Source: Mycolicibacterium neoaurum VKM Ac-1815D (lineage in GTDB: Bacteria > Actinomycetota > Actinomycetes > Mycobacteriales > Mycobacteriaceae). From it: a DNA stretch of 64,000 nucleotides. The notes beneath the pieces were generated by a model. That model did not search any database. It was not told the DNA's origin and was given only the letters and a program-made list of their open reading frames with translations. Of the stretch, positions 16,135 through 23,739 are shown piece after piece. The position numbers were made by a program, and so were the translations under genes. The number at the start of each line of letters is the position of its first letter. Position 1 is the stretch's first letter. The stretch is from assembly GCF_000317305.3 (NCBI RefSeq), contig NC_023036.2, forward strand, positions 3,410,001-3,474,000, given 5' to 3'.

Positions 16135-17508
16135 ATGCAGAACACACCCCGTACGGCCATCATCGGCGCCGGCATCAGCGGTCTGACCACCGCGAAGAAC
16201 CTCGCCGACGCCGGTGTCAGCTACGACTGCTTCGAATCCTCTGACCGAGTGGGGGGAAACTGGGCGTTTCGCAACCCCAACGGGCACTCCAGCGCGTACC
16301 GCTCCCTGCACATCGATACCTCTCGAGATCTACTGTGCTTCAAAGATTTTCCGATGGACCCGAGCCTGCCCGACTATCCGCACCACTCCCAGATCAAGGA
16401 CTATCTCGACGACTACACCGACGCGTTCGGTCTGCGCGAGCACATTCAATTCAACACCTCGGTCACCCGGGCCCACCGCTTTCCCGGCGGCGGGTGGCGC
16501 ATCGATACCAGCGACGGGAGAAGCGGCACCTACGACGCGCTCGTGGTCGCCAACGGTCATCACTGGGATCCGCGTTTCCCGGATTTCCCCGGGGAGTTCA
16601 CCGGAGAGATCATCCACTCTCACGCCTATATCGACCCCACCGAGCCGCTCGACCTGAAGGGCAAGCGCATCGTGGTCGTGGGGATCGGCAACTCGGCGGC
16701 CGATCTGGTCTCCGAGCTTTCCCAGAAGTCTTGGCAGAACACGGTGTACCTGTCGACGCGATCGGGCGCCTGGGTGGTACCGAAGTACATCTTCGGCATG
16801 ACCGCCGACAAGATCGCACGCACGCTGCCGGTGATTCCGCTGTCCTGGCAACGTCGCGCCATGCGTCCGGTGGCGCGCTGGTTGTTCGGCAACCCCGAAA
16901 ACTACGGCTTGCCCACGCCGAATCATCACTTTCTGGAGGCCCACCCGACGCAGTCCGCCGAGTTGCTCATGCGGCTGGGCGCCGGTGACGCGACCGCCAA
17001 GGTCAACATCGAACGACTCGACGGTGACACGGTGCACTTCGTCGACGGGACGTCGGTGCAGGCCGACGTGCTGATCTACGCCACCGGGTACAACATCACC
17101 TTCCCGTTCTTCGACCCGGACTTCCTCAGCGCTCCGAACAACCATCTGCCCCTGTACAAGCGCATGCTCAAGCCGGGCCTCGATGATCTGATCTTCGTCG
17201 GCTTCGCCCAGGCACTGCCCACGTTGTTCCCCTTCGTCGAATGCCAGGCCCGGCTCGCGTCGGCATATCTGGCCGGGACGTATCGGCCGCCGTCCATCGC
17301 CGAGATGCACAAGACCATCGCCGCCGACGAGCGCAAGTACATCGGACACTTCTCCGACAAGCCCCGGCACACCCAGCAGGTGGACTACTTCGACTACGAA
17401 CGCAATATGCGCACCCGGGAGCTGCCCGCCGGGGCGCGGCGGGCAGCCAAATACGGACCGGTGATACTCACCGGTCGGGCACCCGCGGCCTCCCCTCGTG
17501 CCAGCTGA
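16135..17508 (+). CDS. Flavin-containing / Baeyer-Villiger-like monooxygenase
   Basis: A 457-residue class B flavoprotein monooxygenase. It has the FAD site IIGAGISGLTTAKNL (9-23), RVGGNWAF, the family signature FTGEIIHSHAY (FxGxxxHxxxY), a second dinucleotide site VVGIGNSAADLVS for NADPH, and IYATGYN. Enzymes of this type (EthA, MymA, cyclic-ketone monooxygenases) insert oxygen next to a ketone or oxidise a soft heteroatom. The next genes are an EthR-like regulator and an alpha/beta hydrolase, suggesting ketone to ester to acid plus alcohol. AGGAG five bases before ATG 16135 fixes the start. Confidence 0.9.
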   Translation: MQNTPRTAIIGAGISGLTTAKNLADAGVSYDCFESSDRVGGNWAFRNPNGHSSAYRSLHIDTSRDLLCFKDFPMDPSLPDYPHHSQIKDYLDDYTDAFGLREHIQFNTSVTRAHRFPGGGWRIDTSDGRSGTYDALVVANGHHWDPRFPDFPGEFTGEIIHSHAYIDPTEPLDLKGKRIVVVGIGNSAADLVSELSQKSWQNTVYLSTRSGAWVVPKYIFGMTADKIARTLPVIPLSWQRRAMRPVARWLFGNPENYGLPTPNHHFLEAHPTQSAELLMRLGAGDATAKVNIERLDGDTVHFVDGTSVQADVLIYATGYNITFPFFDPDFLSAPNNHLPLYKRMLKPGLDDLIFVGFAQALPTLFPFVECQARLASAYLAGTYRPPSIAEMHKTIAADERKYIGHFSDKPRHTQQVDYFDYERNMRTRELPAGARRAAKYGPVILTGRAPAASPRAS

Positions 17509-18148
17509 CGCGGCCAAGGCCACCCGCCGGCGCAATCCCGGCAGGCCTCAACCACGTGGCGAGCACCGGCGCCATCGACTGTTGGCGGTGCTGGCCGAGC
17601 ACCTGGAACACCAATCGTTGGCCGATATCTCGGTCGCCGCGGTGGCCGAGGAGGCCGGCTTGGCGCGTTCTGCGTTCTACTTCTATTTCAGCAGTAAGAA
17701 CGAAGCGGTGACCCATCTGCTGGGCGAGATCTTCGATACCCAGATCGACGAGGCCAGCAGGGTCATCAGCAGGCCTGGAGACCCGCGGGTCAATCTGTCG
17801 GAATCACTGCACCTGGCTGTGCAATCTTGGGTGACCCAGCGCCGGCGATTCCTCGCGATGCTCGACGCCCGCGATGCCGATCCGGAGACGCGCGAGATCT
17901 GGGAAGCATGGCTGCGGCGCTACGAAGACTTCGTCGCCGGTTATATCGACGAGCACCGATCCACGGCACCGATCCCGTCACGCGAACTGGCCCACTCACT
18001 CATATCGCTGAATGCGCTGACGCTGGAACGCCATCTGCGCGGCACCGGGCTGGCGAGCGCCGAGTCGGTCCACGCGGCCCTGGAGCACATCTGGGTCAAC
18101 GCGATTTACGGCGAACCGACCTCCACGATCGATCGGAGTTCCCGTTGA
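17498..18148 (+). CDS. EthR-like TetR-family regulator
   Basis: A 216-residue TetR protein. Helix-turn-helix: LADISVAAVAEEAGLARSAFYFYFSSKNEAV, here quoted in two parts as LADISVAAVAEEAG and ARSAFYFYFSSKNEAV. The C-terminus ends in HIWVNAIYGE. Both ends closely resemble M. tuberculosis EthR (LADISV, FYFYF-SK, HIWVTSIYGE as I remember it). It starts with GTG and overlaps the monooxygenase stop by 11 bases. EthR and EthA are divergently arranged, but here regulator and monooxygenase are co-transcribed, implying autoregulation of the operon. Confidence 0.9.
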   Translation: MPADAAKATRRRNPGRPQPRGEHRRHRLLAVLAEHLEHQSLADISVAAVAEEAGLARSAFYFYFSSKNEAVTHLLGEIFDTQIDEASRVISRPGDPRVNLSESLHLAVQSWVTQRRRFLAMLDARDADPETREIWEAWLRRYEDFVAGYIDEHRSTAPIPSRELAHSLISLNALTLERHLRGTGLASAESVHAALEHIWVNAIYGEPTSTIDRSSR

Positions 18149-19074
18149 GCACCGCACAGCAGATCCGTATCGACACACCCGACGGCGGACATCTGGCGGC
18201 CGAGCACCACCACGCCGACAGCGATGACCTGACCGACACCCACGGGCGTCCGTGCATCGTGATGGCGCATGGCGTCGGTGCCACCCGGGACTGCGGCCTC
18301 GACGGCTTCGCGGCGGCACTGGTGGCCGCGGGCGCCGACGTGATCGCCTTCGACTACCGCCACTTCGCCGGATCCTCCGGTGAGCCAAGGCAACTCGTGC
18401 ACCTGCAACGACAGATCCAGGACTACCATCATGCCGTCGGTCATGCCAGGTCACTGTCCGGGGTGGACCCGGACCGGATCGTGGTGTGGGGTGTCTCGCT
18501 GTCCGGCGGACACGTGTTGCGGGTCGCTGCCGAGGATCACCGGATCGCCGGCGTCATCAGCCTGACACCCGCGGTGGACGGTGCTGCGGCGGTGCGGACG
18601 ATGCTCGGAGCGCACGGACCCGGCCACGTCATGCGGCTGTTACGGATCGGGCTCGCCGACCAAGTGGCCGCACTGCGCCACCGACCAGCGGTACTCGCGC
18701 CGATCGTCGGACACTCCGGTGAGCCCGCTGCACTGTGCGCCCCCGGCGCGGTGGACGGTATGCAGGCGATCGCCGGGCCCACCTGGCGCAATGCCATCGC
18801 GGCGCGGGTGCTCCTGCGGATCGGGATGTATCGGCCGGGTGCCGGCGCCATCCGCATCGCGTGTCCGGTGCTGATGCAGATCGCCGATGGTGACCGTAGC
18901 GCGCCCCCGGGAGCCGCGACGTCGGCCGCCACCCGGGCCCGCGCCACCGTGCATCACTACCCGTGTGACCACTTCGACGTCTACCCCGGTGCGGCACACC
19001 ATGATCGCGTCACCGCACACCAGAAGGCGTTCCTGCGCCGGGTGCTGGCGCCGCGAGCCGTCATGGTTCCGTGA
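18145..19074 (+). CDS. Alpha/beta hydrolase (Xaa-Pro peptidase/esterase-like)
   Basis: A 309-residue alpha/beta hydrolase. Oxyanion region MAHGVGATRD (40-49), nucleophile elbow WGVSLSGGH with Ser118, acid in IADGDRSAP, and the catalytic His in PCDHFDVYP. The start is TTG 18145, overlapping the regulator stop (TTGA) with GGAG seven bases upstream. An ATG in this frame lies far inside the preceding gene and is unlikely. In an operon with a Baeyer-Villiger-like monooxygenase an esterase/lactonase role is the natural suggestion; actual substrate unknown. Confidence 0.87.
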   Translation: MSTAQQIRIDTPDGGHLAAEHHHADSDDLTDTHGRPCIVMAHGVGATRDCGLDGFAAALVAAGADVIAFDYRHFAGSSGEPRQLVHLQRQIQDYHHAVGHARSLSGVDPDRIVVWGVSLSGGHVLRVAAEDHRIAGVISLTPAVDGAAAVRTMLGAHGPGHVMRLLRIGLADQVAALRHRPAVLAPIVGHSGEPAALCAPGAVDGMQAIAGPTWRNAIAARVLLRIGMYRPGAGAIRIACPVLMQIADGDRSAPPGAATSAATRARATVHHYPCDHFDVYPGAAHHDRVTAHQKAFLRRVLAPRAVMVP

Positions 19075-19111
19075 CCCGACCCGTTCACCCACCGTCACAG
19101 AAGGAGACGAT

Positions 19112-20197
19112 ATGACCGTCATCCCCCACACCGTCGACCATTTCAGCCCAACGGTGGTATCGGCGCTGCTCGCCGATGTGCCCGGATGGCACACCGTCGA
19201 GGTCGCCACGCTGGACGCCACACCGGTCGGGACCGGCCAGATGGCCAGCAGTTATCGGTTGACACTCGACTACGCGGTGCGCCCGGCAGGCGCTCCGGAC
19301 ACCGTGATCGCCAAGGTGTCCAGCACCGACCCCGCCAGCCGCCAGATGGCGATCGGTACCGGCGCCTACCAGCGCGAGGTGTTGTTCTACCGGCACCTCA
19401 TCGATGTGACCACCGTGCGCGCACCACGGTGCTTCGCCGCCCACATCGCCGACGACCTCGGTACCTTCGTGCTGCTTCTCGAAGACATGGGTCCGGCACG
19501 GACTGTCGAGCAGATCGGCGGCTGCACCGCCGATGAGGCGGATCTCGCGCTGGCTCAGGCTGCCGCACTGCACGCAGGCTCGTGGGGGCACGCTCGGCTG
19601 GCCGAGCACCCCTGGCTCGGCGCCGTAACGGTGTGGAATGCCCTGGCCGGCACGCTTCCTGCGATCATCGACCCGTGGCTGGAGCGTTTCGGTTCCCACC
19701 TGGGATCCGAGCACGTCGAGGCGGCCCGGCAGCTGGCCCGGGATGTGCCGGCATGGTTGGCAACGCTGGCAGAGCTGCGGTGCCTCTGGCACGGGGACTT
19801 CCGCCTGGACAATCTCCTGTTCGACGCGCAGGGCGGGCACACCTCGATCGCCGTCGTCGACTGGCAGAGCGTGGCGGCCGCACCCGGCGTGATCGATGTG
19901 TCGTATCTCCTGGGCACGTCGATGGCGGAGGCCGCGCGGGCCGAGCACGAACGCGCGCTGGTCACCGAATATCACCGGCGGTTGGTGGCCCTCGGCGTCA
20001 CCGACTACGACTTCGCACGGTGCTGGCTGGAATATCGTGCACACGCTCTGTACGGCCTGGTGCTGTGCATTCCGGTCTCGCTGGGGGTACAGAAGTCCGA
20101 ACGCGGGGACCGGATGTTCGCCGCGATGGCGGCCAGGGCCGCACAACAGATCGTCGACAACGACAGTTTCACGGCGTTACGCGCGCTCGCCGGCTGA
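19112..20197 (+). CDS. Aminoglycoside-phosphotransferase-fold small-molecule kinase
   Basis: A 361-residue protein of the APH/ecdysteroid-kinase-like superfamily. Shown by LLLEDMGPAR (hinge region), the catalytic-loop motif WHGDFRLDN starting near residue 226, and the Mg-binding DWQ in AVVDWQSV. AAGGAG six bases before the ATG is a strong ribosome site. Relatives sit beside acyl-CoA dehydrogenases in many mycobacteria, and ACAD10/11-type proteins fuse such a kinase to a dehydrogenase to process 4-hydroxyacyl-CoAs. A role in phosphorylating a hydroxylated intermediate is possible, antibiotic resistance less likely. Confidence 0.82.
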   Translation: MTVIPHTVDHFSPTVVSALLADVPGWHTVEVATLDATPVGTGQMASSYRLTLDYAVRPAGAPDTVIAKVSSTDPASRQMAIGTGAYQREVLFYRHLIDVTTVRAPRCFAAHIADDLGTFVLLLEDMGPARTVEQIGGCTADEADLALAQAAALHAGSWGHARLAEHPWLGAVTVWNALAGTLPAIIDPWLERFGSHLGSEHVEAARQLARDVPAWLATLAELRCLWHGDFRLDNLLFDAQGGHTSIAVVDWQSVAAAPGVIDVSYLLGTSMAEAARAEHERALVTEYHRRLVALGVTDYDFARCWLEYRAHALYGLVLCIPVSLGVQKSERGDRMFAAMAARAAQQIVDNDSFTALRALAG

Positions 20198-20222
20198 CGC
20201 AGGCCCCTCGACGGTTCGGCAC

Positions 20223-20245
20223 TTTTTCGAATTGCTGTTAAATTC
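20223..20245 (+). promoter_or_regulatory. Regulon operator, site F (orphan)
   Basis: TTTTTCGAATTGCTGTTAAA followed by TTC, an excellent motif copy. It lies in a convergent gap where no major gene starts; only the 42-codon ORF follows. Confidence 0.6.
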
Positions 20246-20248
20246 TAC

Positions 20249-20377
20249 ATGCTCGTGGCGATCTGCCCGTCGAGCCTGAGTCCACAGGACTACCTGACGC
20301 AGTCCGGGATCGAGCGAGCCCATATCGCCGGTGAACGCGCCGCCCGCGAGATCCCGGGTTCGCTCGGGGCCGGCTGA
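20249..20377 (+). CDS. Small ORF behind an orphan operator (possible gene remnant)
   Basis: A 42-codon ORF, beginning MLVAICPSSLSPQDYLTQSG and ending in REIPGSLGAG, starts four bases after operator F. No ribosome binding site is visible. It is either leaderless, the surviving 3' end of a deleted operator-controlled gene, or non-coding RNA running towards the 3' end of the convergent CitE-like gene. I recognise no family. Confidence 0.3.
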   Translation: MLVAICPSSLSPQDYLTQSGIERAHIAGERAAREIPGSLGAG

Positions 20378-20396
20378 GCCATGCCCCACACCGACG

Positions 20397-21212
20397 TCAG
20401 CGAGCGCGGGCCAGCAGACCGCGCGCGCGGTCCACGACCGGCTTGTCGACCATCTTTCCGTCCACCGCACACGCGCCACCGGCCGCGGCGGCAGTGACCA
20501 CCCGTTCGGCCCAGCGCAGCTCGGAATCTGTCGGCGTGAAGCGCCGATTGACAGCGTGCACCTGAGCCGGGTGAATACACATCTTTCCGGTGAAACCCAA
20601 GGTGGCCGCGTGTTCCAGATCGGCGACCAGCCTGTCCCCTTCGGTCAGATCGGTGGTCACCCCGTCTAGCGGTGCCGCGCATCCGGCGACAGCCGAGGCG
20701 AGCACCACCGCGCTGCGCGCATACTGCAATGCCGTGTGGCTGTCGGGATCGACCCCGAGCTCGGCCCCGAGGTCGACACTGCCGAAGGCGGCACGAACCA
20801 CCGAATCGGCACCGCACAGGGCCGCCGCACCGGCCACTCCCCGCGCGGTCTCGATCAACGGGATCAGAGCGGTGCCGGCAGGCAACACGGCGGACACCCG
20901 GTTGAGCTGTTCGACGCTGTGCGCCTTGGGAACCATGACCGCACAGCGCCGCTGCGCGAGAACGGCCAGATCGTCTGCGCACCACTGTGTCTCGGTGCCG
21001 TTGACCCGGACCGCCACCTCGGCGCCACTGTCCAGGAATGCCGACACCGCCGCCCGCGCCGATGCTTTGGACTCGACGGCGACGGCGTCCTCGAGATCGA
21101 GTATCACCAGGTCGGCGCCGCTGTCGAGTGCCTTGGAGAATCTGGCGGGGCGGTCTCCGGGGACGAACAGCGCACTGCGCGCGTGACCGATCCGCGCGGC
21201 AAGATCGGTCAG
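20397..21212 (-). CDS. CitE-like acyl-CoA lyase (HpcH/HpaI aldolase family)
   Basis: About 271 residues of the citrate-lyase-beta-like family, which form or split malyl-, methylmalyl- or citramalyl-type CoA esters. Motifs: ALFVPGDRPARFSKA, ILDLEDAVA (metal-binding Glu/Asp), VNGTET, IPLIETARGV, AAFGSVDLGAELG and GKMCIHPAQV. No ATG, GTG or TTG lies at a suitable place. A CTG at 21212 overlaps the upstream stop as CTGA, the same geometry as the other couplings here, and would give the normal N-terminus. An in-frame ATG lies further upstream inside the FAD oxidoreductase gene. The start is therefore uncertain. Confidence 0.82.
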   Translation of the reverse strand: MTDLAARIGHARSALFVPGDRPARFSKALDSGADLVILDLEDAVAVESKASARAAVSAFLDSGAEVAVRVNGTETQWCADDLAVLAQRRCAVMVPKAHSVEQLNRVSAVLPAGTALIPLIETARGVAGAAALCGADSVVRAAFGSVDLGAELGVDPDSHTALQYARSAVVLASAVAGCAAPLDGVTTDLTEGDRLVADLEHAATLGFTGKMCIHPAQVHAVNRRFTPTDSELRWAERVVTAAAAGGACAVDGKMVDKPVVDRARGLLARAR

Positions 21213-22531
21213 CTCAGCACCGCCGGTCGATGTGCGGCCACGATCTTGTCCACGACGATCTTTGCCGTCTCGGCACATGCCGTGGTCCCGCCGTTGGCAT
21301 ACTCCTTGACGCCGTCGCCGACATTCCACAGTCCGGCCAACGGGGTCTCATGTGTCAGGTCGTAACCGGCAACGGCGCGCTGCGGCGGCCAGTCGTCTCG
21401 GGTGACGGCGATGTTGAGAATGCGGGCCCGGTTGTCGAAATCCTCGATGTTGTCCCGCAAGTCCTGCAGCAGGAGCTCGGTTTCGGCGGCCTCGTCGAAG
21501 TCACCGGTCGGATTCTTGGGCACCGCGGTCCCGGCGTAAAGATTCCACCCCGGCGGAGCCATCTCGGGGCAAACATCGGTGAAGTTGGAGACGTAGGCCA
21601 GCCTGCGCGATTTGGCGAAGCTCAGCATGCCGGGGACATCGACGAGACGGTCCTGGCTGGCGAAGTTGACCGTGATCATCGACGTGGGCCGGTCGGCCTT
21701 CTTCACCAGGTCCTGGTAATCCGGCGGCACGTTCTCCTCGCCCAAAAGTGCGACGGTGCCCGCGGGCCCGATATCGCTGACGACGATCGGCGCATCGATG
21801 CGCACCGACTGCCCGTCACGAGTCACCTCGATCCCGGTGACGGTGCCGCCATCGGCGGTGAGGATCTTCGCCACCGGTGTCGACAGCCAGATCTGTCCGC
21901 CATTGGCGACCACCGCATCGGCCAGCGCACGCCAGATACCGATGGTGCCCTCGGGATGGAAGCCGAAGCGCTTGAAGGCACTCTTGCGGGTGAAGTAGGT
22001 CAGGAACACTCGGGCGGGCAGATCCTCGGAGCCGACAGCGAAGACCGAGGCACACATGTTGCGGAAGATGCCATGCACGCCTTCGTTCTTGGTGTACTTG
22101 GCCACCCAGTCCGCGGTCGACAGTTCATCTTCGGGCAGACCGGAATCATTACGCGCGGCACCGATTCCCTTGACCAGTTTGGCACCTTGGCGGGTGAGTT
22201 TGCCCAGCAGGAACCCCCAGCCGCCGCCGGTGACGTCGACGTCCTTGCCCGCGATGCGGTACAGGATCGGCGGTGAGGGCTCCCGGATGTCGAACCGGGC
22301 CCCCACCTCTCGGCAGGTCTCCTCGGTGATGCCGCCCACCTCGATCACGATGGCCCCGTTGTTCACCTTGAAGTCGTCGATATCGTCGGTGGAGGCCCGG
22401 CCACCCACCTTGTCGAGCCGTTCGACGACCAGCGTGCGGTAGCCGAGTTTGGTCAGGCGCGCGGCGGTGAACAGGCCGCCCGCGCCGGCGCCGATCACCA
22501 CGGCATCGTATGTCTCGCCCGAAGTCGTCAT
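21209..22531 (-). CDS. FAD-dependent oxidoreductase (phytoene-desaturase/amine-oxidase-like)
   Basis: A 440-residue flavoprotein with an N-terminal Rossmann motif VVIGAGAGGLFTAARL, the RVGGRAS-type second glycine-rich strand (DKVGGRASTDD), and the C-terminal FAD contact LWNVGDGVKEYANGG. These define the phytoene desaturase / protoporphyrinogen oxidase superfamily, whose members desaturate or oxidise hydrophobic, often isoprenoid, molecules. AAGGAG precedes the ATG at 22531. It lies between an acyl-CoA dehydrogenase and a CitE-like lyase. A ring or chain desaturation step is plausible, but I cannot name a substrate. Confidence 0.85.
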   Translation of the reverse strand: MTTSGETYDAVVIGAGAGGLFTAARLTKLGYRTLVVERLDKVGGRASTDDIDDFKVNNGAIVIEVGGITEETCREVGARFDIREPSPPILYRIAGKDVDVTGGGWGFLLGKLTRQGAKLVKGIGAARNDSGLPEDELSTADWVAKYTKNEGVHGIFRNMCASVFAVGSEDLPARVFLTYFTRKSAFKRFGFHPEGTIGIWRALADAVVANGGQIWLSTPVAKILTADGGTVTGIEVTRDGQSVRIDAPIVVSDIGPAGTVALLGEENVPPDYQDLVKKADRPTSMITVNFASQDRLVDVPGMLSFAKSRRLAYVSNFTDVCPEMAPPGWNLYAGTAVPKNPTGDFDEAAETELLLQDLRDNIEDFDNRARILNIAVTRDDWPPQRAVAGYDLTHETPLAGLWNVGDGVKEYANGGTTACAETAKIVVDKIVAAHRPAVLS

Positions 22532-22577
22532 TGTCCTACTCCTTGAAAGTCGTTGTGTTGCTGCGATGGTGGCCGGG

Positions 22578-23738
22578 TCAGTACGAACGCGGCAGCCCCA
22601 GCGAGGTCTGGGCAACGTAGTTGAGCACCATCTCGCGACTGACCGGTGCGGTGCGCATCAGCCGGGTGACGAACCACAGCTCCGAGAGGCCGTACTCGTG
22701 GGACAGCCCGTTACCGCCGTGCGTTTGGATCGCCTGGTCCAGTGCCTTCAGGGCGGCCTCGGATGCCGAGTACTTCGCGATGTTGGATGCCTCGCCGGCC
22801 GGCAAGCCGGCGTCGAATTGCTGTGCGCTCAGCGCGGTTGCCAGCCGGCTCAGCTCGACGGCGATGTGACTGTCGGCCAACGGGTGGGCCACGCCCTGGT
22901 GTGCGCCGATCGGTGTCGACCACACGTTGCGTTCCTTCGCGTAGGCCACCGCCTTGTCGATCGCGTACCGACCGACGCCGCCACAGATCGCGCCGACCAG
23001 GATCCGCTCGGGATTGAGGCCGTCGAACACCTGCCGCAGACCGTTGCCGGCCTGACCGATCAGTGCGTCCTCGCCCACCTCCACCTCGTCGAGGAAGACG
23101 GTGAACTGCTTGTCCGGGGAGACGATCGAGGTGTCGATCTGCTGGATGCTGAAGCCCTTGGCGTCGGTGGGCACGACGAACAGTGACAGCTTGGACTTCT
23201 CCGGTGTCGAGTGATCGGCATCGCGCGCCACCAGCAGGACCGCCTCGCACTGATCGACCGCGGAAATGTAGTACTTCGCACCGGAGATCACCCAACCGTC
23301 GGCCGTCTTGCGGGCCGTGGTCTTGACGTTGTGGCTGTTGGAGCCGGCATCGGGTTCGGTCAAGCCGAAGGCCATCTTCTGACTGCCGTCGGCGATGCCG
23401 GGCAACCAGCGCCGCTTCATCTCATCAGAACCGTGGTGGGCCAGGATGGATCCACAGATCGCGGGCGAGATGACCCAGATCAGCATCGGCATACCGTGCG
23501 CGGCGAGTTCCTCGACCACCACCACGGCCTCAGCCATACCGCCCCCGCCGCCGCCGTACTCCTCGGGCAGGTGCACGCCGAGCAGACCGGCCGCGCCGAG
23601 ATCTTTCCACAGTTCCCCGATGTCCTCGCCCTTGCGCCCGCGCTCCAGGAAGTATTGCGAGCCATAGCGTTCGGCGATGCCCGCGACGGTCTCCCGGATG
23701 GCGCGGTGCTCTTCGGTATCGGTGATCAAACCAGTCAT
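22578..23738 (-). CDS. Acyl-CoA dehydrogenase with atypical C-terminal active site
   Basis: A 386-residue acyl-CoA dehydrogenase. FAD signature FGLTEPDAGSNSHN, substrate/flavin region YYISAVDQ, and THGGNGLSHEYGL are present. At the position of the usual EGT-x-E motif it reads APVSREMVLNYVAQ, so the C-terminal catalytic glutamate is absent. The Glu of LNPERILV sits where isovaleryl-CoA dehydrogenase keeps its base and may substitute. It is separated by one base from the SnoaL-crotonase gene and has a weak AAGGAC ribosome site. Branched or 2-methyl acyl-CoA substrates would fit that active-site type, but this is inference. Confidence 0.9.
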   Translation of the reverse strand: MTGLITDTEEHRAIRETVAGIAERYGSQYFLERGRKGEDIGELWKDLGAAGLLGVHLPEEYGGGGGGMAEAVVVVEELAAHGMPMLIWVISPAICGSILAHHGSDEMKRRWLPGIADGSQKMAFGLTEPDAGSNSHNVKTTARKTADGWVISGAKYYISAVDQCEAVLLVARDADHSTPEKSKLSLFVVPTDAKGFSIQQIDTSIVSPDKQFTVFLDEVEVGEDALIGQAGNGLRQVFDGLNPERILVGAICGGVGRYAIDKAVAYAKERNVWSTPIGAHQGVAHPLADSHIAVELSRLATALSAQQFDAGLPAGEASNIAKYSASEAALKALDQAIQTHGGNGLSHEYGLSELWFVTRLMRTAPVSREMVLNYVAQTSLGLPRSY

Positions 23739-23739
23739 G

